Of a stretch of 64,000 nucleotides of DNA, positions 46,517 through 55,632 are shown one piece after another; the stretch's first letter is position 1, and every line of letters begins with the position of its first letter. The notes beneath the pieces were generated by a model. That model searched no databases. It was given only the letters and a program-made list of their open reading frames with translations, and was not told the DNA's origin. The stretch spans positions 1 through 64,000 of the forward strand of contig NZ_VSMC01000006.1 in the NCBI RefSeq assembly GCF_008728965.1, read 5' to 3'. Source of the stretch: Heminiphilus faecis (GTDB lineage Bacteria; Bacteroidota; Bacteroidia; Bacteroidales; Muribaculaceae). The position numbers were made by a program, and so were the translations under genes.

Positions 46517-47593
46517 TTAAAAATGCAATCCGTAGCATATCACGATCACCATCAGCACAAGATTGGCCAAGTTGATTGGCAACAGATACTTCCACTCAAG
46601 GTGCAGAAGCTGGTCGATACGCAGACGGGGGAATGTCCATTTAAACCAAATGATGACAAACGAGAGCAGTATCGCCTTGCCAATAAACCATATAAGCGAC
46701 GGTATATAATCCATGACTTGGTTAAAGCCTTCCCATCCGGGGATGTGAAGAGGCATCCAACCGCCGAAGAAGAGGAGCGTGGCCACTCCCGATACAATGA
46801 AGAGATTAAGGTACTCGGCAAGATAGAAAAATCCGAAATGGATACCGGAATATTCCGTATGATAGCCGGCGGTAAGCTCACTCTCGGCCTCGGGAAGGTC
46901 AAACGGGCCTCGGTTGGTTTCGGCCGTACCCGCTATAATGTAGATGATAAACGCTATTATCGCGGGAATGTGTCCTGAAACTATAAACCACACATCTTTC
47001 TGCGCCATGCAGATATCGGTGATAGACATCGAACCGGCAAAAGCGACCATTGTTATAACAGAAAGGCCGATGGATAGTTCATAGCTCACCATCTGAGCAC
47101 CCGAACGCAAAGCACCAATAAGTGTAAACTTATTGTTGCTCGACCATCCGGCAAGCAATATGCCGAGCACACCTATCGATGACACGGCCACAAGGAAAAA
47201 TATACCTATATTAAAGTCGATAATCTGGAGTCCGTTGCCCCAAGGAAGCACTGCAAAGCAGAGCATCGAAGCTATAATCACCAGATAAGGAGCGAGTGCG
47301 AACAAAAATTTATCGGTATATTTCAGCGATATAAGCTCTTTGATAAGTATCTTGAACATATCAGCCACGCTCTGGAAGATACCAGCGGGACCTACACGGT
47401 TAGGACCGAGGCGGCACTGAAACGCGGCACACACCTTACGCTCGAAGTAGATGTAGAACAGCGCCAGCAATGCGTAAGCCAAGAGCAAAACCACGCCTAT
47501 GAGTACACATTCAATTACGGTGGTCACCCATGGAGCACACCAACCGTTTAACCATTGATTGAGCCAATCGGCTCCTTTTGATAAATCGTACAT
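46517..47593 (-). CDS. nuoH: NADH-quinone oxidoreductase subunit H
   Basis: Membrane subunit next to the quinone site, 358 residues, about eight helices. Motifs: [25 protein letters not shown] near the first loop (seen in part as [13 protein letters not shown]), the acidic [20 protein letters not shown] and [14 protein letters not shown]. It lies 25 bp after nuoCD and is followed directly by atpD instead of nuoI, the point where the usual nuo order is broken. Confidence 0.95.
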   Translation of the reverse strand: MYDLSKGADWLNQWLNGWCAPWVTTVIECVLIGVVLLLAYALLALFYIYFERKVCAAFQCRLGPNRVGPAGIFQSVADMFKILIKELISLKYTDKFLFALAPYLVIIASMLCFAVLPWGNGLQIIDFNIGIFFLVAVSSIGVLGILLAGWSSNNKFTLIGALRSGAQMVSYELSIGLSVITMVAFAGSMSITDICMAQKDVWFIVSGHIPAIIAFIIYIIAGTAETNRGPFDLPEAESELTAGYHTEYSGIHFGFFYLAEYLNLFIVSGVATLLFFGGWMPLHIPGWEGFNQVMDYIPSLIWFIGKAILLSFVIIWFKWTFPRLRIDQLLHLEWKYLLPINLANLVLMVIVICYGLHF

Positions 47594-47618
47594 ATCGTTC
47601 TGTCGTTTCTTTTCTTAC

Positions 47619-49247
47619 TTATCGGTCTATGTCGGGAACCACGTAGTCGAGGGTACCGCCTATTGTTATGAGGTCGGCAATCTTGCCTCCGCATGTCAGA
47701 TGATTGACTACTCCGGCCAGATTCATACACGGAGAGTTGAATTTCACACGCCACGGAGTATTGGCGCCACGGCTCTCGATATATACGCCAAACGCACCGC
47801 GGCTGGCCTCAACCTGCTGGAACCAATGTCCCTCCGGAAGTTTGATGATTTTAGGCACCTTCGCACAAATCTCGCCTTCGGGTATCTTGTCGACAAGTTG
47901 CTCAAGTATCCTTACCGACTGCTTGATTTCCTCCACACGGGCTACGAAACGGTCCATGCAATCGCCCTCTTTAAGGATGACCTCGTCAAAGTCGATTTCA
48001 TTATAGATGCCGTAAGGTGTGGTCTTGCGCACATCGCACGCCCAGCCTGAAGCTCGGCCGGCAGGACCGGTGACACCGTACGATATGGCGTCCTCCTTGG
48101 TCAGCTTACCCACTCCTATCATACGGTTGTGGGCTATGACATTGCCGGTGAATACGGTGTTGTATTCTTTTATGGCGGCAGGCATTATCTCGATAAGATG
48201 CTTAACATCCTTAACGAAATCGGCGTCAAGATCAGCCATCACACCACCTATGCAGTTATAGTTGAATGTCATGCGGGCGCCGCAGGTCTTTTCAAGTATG
48301 TTGAGTATGGTCTCGCGCTCGCGAAGAGCGTAGAAGAGCATAGTTGTAGCACCGAGGTCCATACAGAAGGTACCGATAAAGAGCAGGTGCGACGATATAC
48401 GCATCAACTCGTCCATCATAACCCTTATCACCTGAGCTCTGCGTGGCACTTCAAGGCCGAGAGCCTTTTCTATACACATACACAGGCAGTGACGGTTCTG
48501 CTGGGCCGACAGATAATCAAGACGGTCGGTGAAATGCAATGTCTGCGAATAACCGAGCCCCTCGCACAGCTTCTCGATGCCTCGGTGTATGTAGCCGAGA
48601 TAGAGGTCAATCTTCTTGATAGTCTCGCCGTCAACGGAAGTACGGAAACGCAATACACCGTGTGTGGCGGGGTGCTGCGGGCCTATGTTGAGTACAAATT
48701 CCTCGGGAGCGAATATGGTCACATCACGTTTTTCCACCGTGCCGTCGGCTGTCTCTACATAAGTCACGGTAGTATCCTCAACCTCCTCATGGTCGAGGCG
48801 CACCGGATTGACCGCCGGATCGTCATTGTAGTCCTTTCTAAGCGGATAGCCCACCCAGTCGTTGCGCAGAAACAGACGGCGCATGTCGGGATGGTTGATA
48901 AATATTATGCCGTAATAGTCGTAGACTTCACGTTCGTAAAGATTGGCCACAGCCCAAAGGTCAGATATGCTGTGAAGCATAGGATTTTCGCGGTTGTCGG
49001 TGGTCACCTTAACCGATACATGCGTATTATGGGTGGTCGATGTGAGATAGTACATGCAACCGAGAGCATCGGTCCAGTCCATACCCACTAAAGCCACCAA
49101 GTAATCAAATCCCAGCTCGGGATCTTCTTTAAGTGTCTTTGCAAGACTGTGCCACTTGGCATCGGGAATATTAACCAACAGCCATTCGCCCTCTTCGAAA
49201 GTCGCTTCGGGAAACAACTTGGCTATCTTTTCCTGAACATTTGCCAT
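47619..49247 (-). CDS. nuoCD: NADH-quinone oxidoreductase fused subunit C/D
   Basis: Fusion of the two quinone-site peripheral subunits, 542 residues. The NuoC part (about 1-130) ends with HPDMRRLFLRNDWVGYPLRKD. The NuoD part has NIGPQHPATHGVLRF with the conserved His pair and RLDYLSAQQNRH, and ends with GGTLDYVVPDIDR. C/D fusion is common in this phylum. It starts 37 bp after nuoB. Confidence 0.95.
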   Translation of the reverse strand: MANVQEKIAKLFPEATFEEGEWLLVNIPDAKWHSLAKTLKEDPELGFDYLVALVGMDWTDALGCMYYLTSTTHNTHVSVKVTTDNRENPMLHSISDLWAVANLYEREVYDYYGIIFINHPDMRRLFLRNDWVGYPLRKDYNDDPAVNPVRLDHEEVEDTTVTYVETADGTVEKRDVTIFAPEEFVLNIGPQHPATHGVLRFRTSVDGETIKKIDLYLGYIHRGIEKLCEGLGYSQTLHFTDRLDYLSAQQNRHCLCMCIEKALGLEVPRRAQVIRVMMDELMRISSHLLFIGTFCMDLGATTMLFYALRERETILNILEKTCGARMTFNYNCIGGVMADLDADFVKDVKHLIEIMPAAIKEYNTVFTGNVIAHNRMIGVGKLTKEDAISYGVTGPAGRASGWACDVRKTTPYGIYNEIDFDEVILKEGDCMDRFVARVEEIKQSVRILEQLVDKIPEGEICAKVPKIIKLPEGHWFQQVEASRGAFGVYIESRGANTPWRVKFNSPCMNLAGVVNHLTCGGKIADLITIGGTLDYVVPDIDR

Positions 49248-49284
49248 AATCGTGATATTGATGGGTGTTATATTCTATTATTAA

Positions 49285-49893
49285 TTAATTCTCGGCCTCT
49301 TCCAAAGGATGGGTTTCGAAAAACTCCTTCTGCTTCTCCTGACGGTTGACTCCGCCGAAGAACTTCTCTACCTTAACCTTACGCGAAAGCTGCATGATAC
49401 CGTATATCATGGCTTCGGGACGTGGCGGACATCCGGGCACATATACATCGACGGGGATGATTTCTTCTACTCCCTTCACCACATGGTAAGAGTTCTTAAA
49501 CGGACCGCCCGATATGGCACAACCGCCGCAAGCAATAACATACTTGGGCTCGGCGAGCTGATCATAAAGACGGCGTACAACCGGGGCCATACGATGCACT
49601 ATCGTACCGGCCACCATCATGAAGTCGGCCTGACGTGGTGAGGCTCGCGCCACTTCCCAGCCAAAGCGCGCCATGTCGTAGCGCGCCGCTCCGAGTGCGA
49701 TAAATTCAATACCGCAGCAACTGGTTGCGAATGTGAGCGGCCATAAAGAGTTACTGCGCCCCCAGTTGATGACACTGTCAAGTGTGCCTACCACAACGTT
49801 TGTGCCGTTGTCCTTGAGCTCCTTGACGAGATGCTCTATATATTCATTGTCTTTCCAGTCGGCATAAGGCATGCCTTGTGCTGTTACTTCCAT
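49285..49893 (-). CDS. nuoB: NADH-quinone oxidoreductase subunit B
   Basis: Subunit holding the terminal [4Fe-4S] cluster N2, 202 residues. Ligands are visible: TSCCGIEF, the single Cys in [12 protein letters not shown] and [10 protein letters not shown]. It overlaps nuoA by 10 bp, implying coupled translation. Confidence 0.95.
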   Translation of the reverse strand: MEVTAQGMPYADWKDNEYIEHLVKELKDNGTNVVVGTLDSVINWGRSNSLWPLTFATSCCGIEFIALGAARYDMARFGWEVARASPRQADFMMVAGTIVHRMAPVVRRLYDQLAEPKYVIACGGCAISGGPFKNSYHVVKGVEEIIPVDVYVPGCPPRPEAMIYGIMQLSRKVKVEKFFGGVNRQEKQKEFFETHPLEEAEN

Positions 49894-50258
49894 TCAAGCG
49901 CTCCTTTCCGCCAAGCATATGCCAAGCCCAGCACTAATATTCCGAAAAATACGGCGATGCACAGCAATCCGTCAGTCCCGAGCGAACGTACGTTCACGGC
50001 CCATGGATAGAGGAACACCGTCTCCACATCAAACATTAAAAACAAAATCGCGTACAGATAGTAGCCTACCTTGAACTGGGCCATACTCGAGCCGCGTGTG
50101 GGAATACCGCACTCGTAGGCTTCTCCCTTCTGGGCGTTGTAGGACTTCGGTGAGATAAGCCCTGCAACAATCAACGCCAACGCTACGAGGGCCACACCCG
50201 TGAGGGCTGCCACTACCGCGAGGGTAGAATTCTGAATACCAAAAACTAATGATACCAT
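49884..50258 (-). CDS. nuoA: NADH-quinone oxidoreductase subunit A
   Basis: Small membrane subunit of 124 residues with three helices. The conserved loop with the quinone-site Cys and acidic residues, [13 protein letters not shown], and the [14 protein letters not shown] segment are visible. It is the first gene of the 17-kb operon. The ATG at 50258 lies about 64 nt after the predicted transcription start. Confidence 0.94.
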   Translation of the reverse strand: MVSLVFGIQNSTLAVVAALTGVALVALALIVAGLISPKSYNAQKGEAYECGIPTRGSSMAQFKVGYYLYAILFLMFDVETVFLYPWAVNVRSLGTDGLLCIAVFFGILVLGLAYAWRKGALEWK

Positions 50259-50328
50259 ATGTTTAATCTATATACTTTCATCCAAGAAATGCTTCATGGC
50301 ATGACGCACTGCATGATAAAATTCAGTG

Positions 50329-50336
50329 CAAATATA
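50329..50336 (-). promoter_or_regulatory. -7 element of the nuo-atp operon promoter
   Basis: CAAATATA on the plus strand is TATATTTG on the minus strand, an exact TAnnTTTG match. The nearest upstream TTTG is 24 bp away, a little long. It is the only good promoter element I find before nuoA. None was seen at the nuoH/atpD or atpG/nuoI junctions. Confidence 0.6.
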
Positions 50337-50407
50337 GTAATTATTTTTCAAGTCAGCTTACAAATTGCAACGTAATTTTACAAGCATGACAGCTTTATCG
50401 ACTTTTA

Positions 50408-50453
50408 TAACAGAAAAACGCCGGCCGGAAAACCGGTCGGCGTTTTTCTGTTA
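50408..50453 (-). terminator. Terminator after the receptor-lipoprotein operon
   Basis: A long, nearly perfect palindrome (AACAGAAAAACGCCGG... / ...CGGCGTTTTTCTGTT) lies 13 bp past the lipoprotein stop. It insulates the nuo promoter from the upstream operon. Confidence 0.9.
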
Positions 50454-50465
50454 TGTAGCTGTTTA

Positions 50466-51332
50466 TCAGTTAGAGCTGCTTGAGGGAAGTACGCCAAGCA
50501 ATTGAGAACGGACACGATACTTGGTCTCTACATCGTTCTTGTCCTTGTAAGTGCAGTCAAATTCAAGAGTGATCGGGCCGCCGAGAGTGCCTGAAGCATG
50601 TAAGTCAGAGATCGGGAAACGTTCTTGCGGTGCAAAAGAGTTGCCTCCTTGTACAAGTTCAGGAATCAGAGAAGCGGTTTCAAATGAAAGCATATCACCC
50701 TCAATCTTAAACGGTATAGACTTGAAACGCATGTTCATAGCAGGCATGCCATCAATGAAAGAAGCCCCGCCGATAAGCAGGTTCAGATTACATTTTTTAT
50801 CTTTTTTGATATCCTCACCTATTATTTCAACAATAAACTGGTTCTTCTTAATTTCAGATGTGTAAAGAACCTGCTCTCCTGTCTCGACGTTGATTACCGT
50901 AGTCCGACTTACATAACCGGTAGCGAGAGCGATACCTGTTATAGACTTATCGGTAAAGCCAAGCTTATAGTAGGTATTTCCTGCTATACCTGTCATTCTT
51001 ACAGTAAAGGGGCTTGGCATGGTAGGACATCCAGTCAATTGAGTAGTCGCAGTCTCTTTCCAAGTATAACCGTCCTGACCCATTGTACGCTTAAGATTGG
51101 AAAAACGCCATGTCTCGTCTCCCATTCCCAAAGCGAACTGGTCCGCATCAGTGGCGGTAGACACAACAAACTGCGCTATACCCACTTCTAATTCCTGCGT
51201 ATTACCGGTAGTAGTAATATTAAGTACCTCTACATTCTGCGTCTGAGTACTGTCACCATCAGTATTACAAGAAGTTACAGACATAGCAAGCGCGGCGCCT
51301 GCCAAAATTGTTCCGAAAAATTTCATTGTCAT
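50466..51332 (-). CDS. Hypothetical lipoprotein paired with a TonB-dependent receptor
   Basis: Lipoprotein of 288 residues. The signal peptide ends in a lipobox, MSVTSC, then Asn/Thr/Gln-rich linker and a beta-rich body (ITLEFDCTYKDKNDVE near the C-terminus). Family not recognised, although it has the general look of DUF4840-type Bacteroidales lipoproteins. It follows the receptor gene by 29 bp, so it may bind or process the receptor's ligand at the cell surface. No cysteine pairs or heme-binding motifs were seen. Confidence 0.65.
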   Translation of the reverse strand: MTMKFFGTILAGAALAMSVTSCNTDGDSTQTQNVEVLNITTTGNTQELEVGIAQFVVSTATDADQFALGMGDETWRFSNLKRTMGQDGYTWKETATTQLTGCPTMPSPFTVRMTGIAGNTYYKLGFTDKSITGIALATGYVSRTTVINVETGEQVLYTSEIKKNQFIVEIIGEDIKKDKKCNLNLLIGGASFIDGMPAMNMRFKSIPFKIEGDMLSFETASLIPELVQGGNSFAPQERFPISDLHASGTLGGPITLEFDCTYKDKNDVETKYRVRSQLLGVLPSSSSN

Positions 51333-51361
51333 TTGTTTTGTTTATTGATATTTAGTGTGTA

Positions 51362-53617
51362 TTAAAATTGCATTCTCACAGTAGCACCGATGCGCAACGG
51401 TTTACCTCGTTGGAGGAATGTGTTCCCTATACTAACGAAATAAAACGTATTATATTTTGTATCGGTAAGATTTTCTCCCCAGAATGTCACTGAATAGCGT
51501 TCGTGCTCCAGTCTGACCGACGCCCCGACAAGGGCATAAAACGGCTGCTTAACACTGTTTGCCTCATCCCACATGATATCGCCGACTCCACGACAGTTCA
51601 CATCTACCGCCACATGGTCAAGCCATGAAGCTTTTATCGGCTGACGATATGTGGCCCCCGCAAAAAAAGTATTGTGGGGCGCATAAGGTATATACTTACC
51701 TGAAAAATCATGTATGCCGTCGTTAAACTCCCTGAATTTGGCGTTGGTATAGCCATATGAAGCGTTAAGTTCCAGTCGTTCCGCCGGCTTGTAGTTTAAC
51801 GTCACCTCCGCTCCGTAGCTACGGGTCTTTCCCGCATTTGTCATAATACGGCCGGTTGTAAGTCCGTCGGGAAACATGGTAAGCTGCTGATCACGGCAGT
51901 CTATGTAAAAAACAGCCAGTTGCCCCGATAGTTTCTTATCAGCAGTCGACAAGTGGGCACCGACCTCATAGTTCCAGCTGTATTCAGGCTTGTACGACAC
52001 TATTTTGTCTACGTCATAGCGGTTGGCGAGCCCCATGTATTCCATAAGCTCCTGCTGGAGCACATCGCTGAACATCTGGGTGTTGAAGCCTCCGGCCTTG
52101 TAACCTCGAGCTACCGACACATACACATTGCCGTCCGTCACACCCGGCATATTGTATGTCGCGGTAAATTTAGGCAGAAATTCAATGAATGTCTTTGACA
52201 GCGAGCCGTCATTGTCAAGGTCAATAGGCACGTGTTGGTAAGGGGTCTCCACACCTTCTGCCATACTCATTATGGTAAACGCCGTATTGCACCTGCTGTT
52301 ATAGTCAAGGCTTGTATGTTCCAGATCAAGACGCAGACCGAGCGAGAAGTCCCAGTTGCCGAACTCATAGCCGCTCTGATGGTACAGAGCCAGTCCCCAG
52401 ACGGGATTGCGAAACTCGCTGTCGAGAACAAAACTGTTTTCATTCCAGCGAAAAGGATGAGACGGGCTGAATTCATTCACATGCTCCAATATCAGTTTTT
52501 CGATGCCGGTCTCCTTGAATGTTACCGGAGCATCCATATGTGTACGCTTGAAAAATCCGAACAGACCGCCAAGCCAGTCATAGTCCCCTATCCTGCCGCG
52601 TCCTATGAAATCCTGCGTCAAAGCCCACTCACGACGGTCCTGCGTGAGAGTAAAGTATGACTCCGGCAGAAAGTCCTGATCAAGAGTCATGTTGTCATTT
52701 ATGTATTGGAAACTTGTTATGCTTGACAAAGTCACGCCGTCAAGCATCCACTTCACAGTAAGGCCGTCGGTAACTCCCGTACGATGATAATAACACGGGT
52801 CGTTGTAGTTTATGACACCAGTCTCATATGACTCGTAAGGATATCCTCCCTGTCGCGACACCTGCAACGAAGCCACATTTTCAACCGACACGTCAGCGAC
52901 CGGATACCATACGGTCTTCCACCGCAGACTTCCCTGATTCTCCTTGTCTATTTTCCGGCCATCGTATTTGTTTGTGAAAAAACCGTCGGTATGAGTGAAA
53001 TATCCCGTATACGACATGCCGAGGTTACGTGCCGGTTTATGATAATATGACAAAGCCCCTTTCACCGAATTGCCGCGGCCATACTCCGCCATGGCACGGA
53101 ATCCCTGATACCTCATCGGCGAGAGCGTATATATATTAATGAGTCCCCCCATGGTATTGCGTCCGTAAAGAGTACTCTGTGGACCGCGCAGCATCTCTAT
53201 GCGCTCTATATCCACAAGGTCAAAGTCATAATTGTCCTTGTTTAGATAAGGCACATTGTCAACATTAAGACCTATGACAGGCTGATCTATACGCGCGCCT
53301 ATGCCGCGCACGTAAATAGACGAAGTCATACGTGAACCGTAATCGGGTATATAAAAGTTGGGAGCTATCTCGCTCACACCCTTCATGGTCACTATATTCA
53401 GACGCTCTATCTCATCGGCGCCCACCACTGTCGACGCTATCGGAAGAGCATCGACATTTCTGACTTGTTTTATAGCAGTCACCGACACTTCGTCAAGCAA
53501 CAGAGTCGTATCAGCAGGTACGGCTACATCCATAGCACCGGCTGTCACAATCGTTCCGGCTGCCACAGAGAGCATGCTCAAGGCTCTTTTTGCATATGTA
53601 TCCGCTCTTTTAATCAC
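51362..53617 (-). CDS. TonB-dependent outer-membrane receptor (siderophore type)
   Basis: Receptor of up to 751 residues. A TonB-box-like LLLDEVSVTA is followed by a plug domain (ASTVVGADEIERLNIVTMKG, IYVRGIGARIDQPVIGLNVD, RGPQSTLYGRNTMGGLINI) and a 22-strand-like barrel ending in LRIGATVRMQF. It has no SusC-type carboxypeptidase-like extension, so it resembles classical iron-complex or vitamin receptors. The reading from 53617 starts at GTG and gives a good signal peptide (basic MIKRADTYAKRALSM start), but a TAATTTTG -7 element ends at 53622, leaving no leader. The ATG at 53575 is an alternative start. It is divergent from the MscS gene. Confidence 0.85.
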   Translation of the reverse strand: MIKRADTYAKRALSMLSVAAGTIVTAGAMDVAVPADTTLLLDEVSVTAIKQVRNVDALPIASTVVGADEIERLNIVTMKGVSEIAPNFYIPDYGSRMTSSIYVRGIGARIDQPVIGLNVDNVPYLNKDNYDFDLVDIERIEMLRGPQSTLYGRNTMGGLINIYTLSPMRYQGFRAMAEYGRGNSVKGALSYYHKPARNLGMSYTGYFTHTDGFFTNKYDGRKIDKENQGSLRWKTVWYPVADVSVENVASLQVSRQGGYPYESYETGVINYNDPCYYHRTGVTDGLTVKWMLDGVTLSSITSFQYINDNMTLDQDFLPESYFTLTQDRREWALTQDFIGRGRIGDYDWLGGLFGFFKRTHMDAPVTFKETGIEKLILEHVNEFSPSHPFRWNENSFVLDSEFRNPVWGLALYHQSGYEFGNWDFSLGLRLDLEHTSLDYNSRCNTAFTIMSMAEGVETPYQHVPIDLDNDGSLSKTFIEFLPKFTATYNMPGVTDGNVYVSVARGYKAGGFNTQMFSDVLQQELMEYMGLANRYDVDKIVSYKPEYSWNYEVGAHLSTADKKLSGQLAVFYIDCRDQQLTMFPDGLTTGRIMTNAGKTRSYGAEVTLNYKPAERLELNASYGYTNAKFREFNDGIHDFSGKYIPYAPHNTFFAGATYRQPIKASWLDHVAVDVNCRGVGDIMWDEANSVKQPFYALVGASVRLEHERYSVTFWGENLTDTKYNTFYFVSIGNTFLQRGKPLRIGATVRMQF

Positions 53618-53621
53618 GATG

Positions 53622-53653
53622 CAAAATTACGAGGTAATTTCGGCTCGTGCAAC
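53622..53653 (-). promoter_or_regulatory. Promoter of the TonB receptor operon
   Basis: TAATTTTG (plus CAAAATTA, 53622-53629) with GTTG at 53650-53653 as -33, gap 20 bp. Transcription would begin at about 53616, essentially at the GTG start. Confidence 0.5.
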
Positions 53654-53744
53654 CACTATTTATAGTGACCCGCCAGAACAATTTATTGGATATTGTTGTC
53701 TATTTAGTAACTATTGTAAACTAATTTTAATATAACTGTTCCTC

Positions 53745-55226
53745 ATGTTGTGTCTTTCAGCCGGCTTTATATCCGAGCACTCCGACAATATATCGGAAGC
53801 TACTCTAAATGCCATAAATGCAGCTCCTGTCGAAACTTACTTCCTTGCCTCGCTGATGATGAATATCGTCAATTGGTTACTCGGCATAGTAGGACTTGAG
53901 CATAACCCCACTATTGTGACATGGACTTATACGGTAGTGGTATTTATTGTGTCGTTTGCCATTGGATACGTAGCCAAATGGATCATACTCGGAGGTGTGC
54001 GCCGGCTGAGCCGCCATTGGGATAACGACCTGTACCGCTTCCTGCGTCAGGAAATGTTTTTCACCAAACTGTGCCGCATCATTCCGGCCATCGTATTCCT
54101 TATCTTCATACAGTTTACGCTCATGTCGATGCACAACCGTCTTGCCGACATACTAACCCGGATCACCCTGCTTTATGTCATATACGTTACAGTCATGGCC
54201 CTGTCGGCTTTCATCGGAGCCGTATGGGCCAACATCGACGCAAAACGCAACAAAAAGCATCTGCCACTGCGAGGTCTCGTACAACTTATAAGAGGCATAA
54301 TATGGATTATAGCCATAATAATAGCGGTGGCTCTGCTTGTCAACAAATCGCCGGCTTCACTTTTGGCCGGTCTCGGAGCTTTCGCGGCTGTTCTCATGCT
54401 GGTGTTCAAGGACAGCATACTCGGACTTGTAGCCGGAGTACAATTGTCGGAAAACGACAGCCTGCATGTAGGCGACTGGATAAAAGTCAACGGCACCGAT
54501 GCCAACGGCACCGTGATCGAAGTATCGCTAACCGCCGTAAAAGTCCTGAACTGGGATAAGACCACCACTATGCTGCCACCTTACAGCCTTGTAAGCGGAA
54601 GCTTTACCAATTACCGGAGCATGCAGCTAAGCAACACACGGCGCATACAGCGCACTTATATGATTGATGCCGACAGTGTCGTACCTCTTACTCCCGACAT
54701 GCTCGAGGAGTTCCGCAGCATACAGTTCATGGACAATTACATAACCCGCAAGCTAGCACAGAAAGCAGCCGGAAAAGTCGAGGATGTCAACAATTCCGAA
54801 GGACTTGCCGACGGCACTATCGACACGAATCTCGGTCTGTTCCGGGCCTATATGAGGATGTGGCTCGACAACAACGAACTTATAGCACGCGGCAACGACA
54901 ATACATGCTTCGTATCGACGCTCCAGCAGACCGGAGGTGGCATACCGTTCCAAGTCTATTGCTTTACCGACACGTCGGCATGGCTTCCATATGAGGCTAT
55001 ACAGGATACCGTATTCGAACATCTCGCAACCATGCTGTCACGCTTCCGCCTATATACATTCGAGCAGCCTTCAGGTCGCGACACCATCATCGACGGCTAT
55101 CTGAGTCCGGGCGGAAAACCCGAAAACGTATTCGGCATACCCTATCCTTTCTACAACCGCGACAGCAAGTCGCCCGCAGGTCCGGAAAGCGCTCCCGCAC
55201 CCGCCGGCAACGACAGGCCGCAATAA
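53745..55226 (+). CDS. Mechanosensitive ion channel, MscS family (YbdG-like)
   Basis: Membrane protein of up to 493 residues. About five hydrophobic helices precede the MscS pore helix (ASLLAGLGAFAAVLMLVFKD) and the beta domain (VGDWIKVNGTDANGTVIEVS, DKTTTMLPPYSLVSG). The long C-terminal cytoplasmic part resembles E. coli YbdG, which opens on osmotic downshock. The true start is uncertain: ATG at 53745 or a later Met (SLMMNIVNWLLG) that sits directly before the first helix. The C-terminal tail is Pro/Ala-rich. Confidence 0.85.
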   Translation: MLCLSAGFISEHSDNISEATLNAINAAPVETYFLASLMMNIVNWLLGIVGLEHNPTIVTWTYTVVVFIVSFAIGYVAKWIILGGVRRLSRHWDNDLYRFLRQEMFFTKLCRIIPAIVFLIFIQFTLMSMHNRLADILTRITLLYVIYVTVMALSAFIGAVWANIDAKRNKKHLPLRGLVQLIRGIIWIIAIIIAVALLVNKSPASLLAGLGAFAAVLMLVFKDSILGLVAGVQLSENDSLHVGDWIKVNGTDANGTVIEVSLTAVKVLNWDKTTTMLPPYSLVSGSFTNYRSMQLSNTRRIQRTYMIDADSVVPLTPDMLEEFRSIQFMDNYITRKLAQKAAGKVEDVNNSEGLADGTIDTNLGLFRAYMRMWLDNNELIARGNDNTCFVSTLQQTGGGIPFQVYCFTDTSAWLPYEAIQDTVFEHLATMLSRFRLYTFEQPSGRDTIIDGYLSPGGKPENVFGIPYPFYNRDSKSPAGPESAPAPAGNDRPQ

Positions 55227-55332
55227 AACGCGCCATAACAGTAAGCATATAATATATAAGCATTGTCCTCAATAGCTCCGAAGACTGCATTATACTTCAC
55301 CGGATTATAAACAATGACTGTACAAAACCGGT
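55227..55332. other. Intergenic region after mscS
   Basis: No gene or strong terminator is visible in this short stretch before the RNA promoter at 55333. Confidence 0.4.
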
Positions 55333-55363
55333 TTTGTATTATTAAAATAAATGACTATATTTG
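55333..55363 (+). promoter_or_regulatory. Perfect promoter of the structured RNA / MBOAT transcript
   Basis: TTTG at 55333-55336, a 19-bp gap, then TATATTTG at 55356-55363. It is a complete match to the phylum consensus. Predicted start is near 55369. Confidence 0.85.
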
Positions 55364-55368
55364 CGACT

Positions 55369-55598
55369 CTACTTTTAATAGACATAGGCTGGGAAAAGTC
55401 GCGGCCAAAATAATATTAATAGCGTTTGCTATTTGTTCCATACAGAATGAAACCTCGGAAATTTCATTATTTTCACGAATGGGAACAAGTCAGTGAACGT
55501 CCTTGCTTTGCATGGGCGTGACTTGCCATTCGTAACACCTTTCCGAGGGGTGCATTCTGGGTAAGTAACGCCCATGTGCATTTCTCGGTTTATTGTTT
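55369..55598 (+). ncRNA. Long rod-like structured RNA ahead of the MBOAT gene
   Basis: Five nested perfect or near-perfect helices form one rod: CAGAATG 55443-55449 with CATTCTG 55553-55559; CCTCGGAAA 55453-55461 with TTTCCGAGG 55540-55548; CGAATGG 55476-55482 with CCATTCG 55526-55532; CAAGTCA 55486-55492 with TGACTTG 55519-55525; CGTCC 55498-55502 with GGGCG 55514-55518. A bubble of 14 and 7 nt separates helices 2 and 3. A small 5' hairpin, AATAGC/GCTATT, is at 55418-55433. Competing pairings exist: CATGGGCG 55511-55518 with CGCCCATG 55569-55576, and CCGAG 55543-55547 with CTCGG 55584-55588 followed by TTTATTGTTT, a terminator-like hairpin. It could be a cis-regulatory leader or an independent 6S-like RNA. 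Ends are estimates. Confidence 0.65.
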
Positions 55599-55632
55599 AC
55601 GGACTATGGCATTCGTTAAAAATGCTATAGTT

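Noticed and set aside
48129-49091. 320-codon frame opposite nuoCD
   Set aside because: Entirely within the well-conserved nuoCD gene on the other strand; no domain resemblance.
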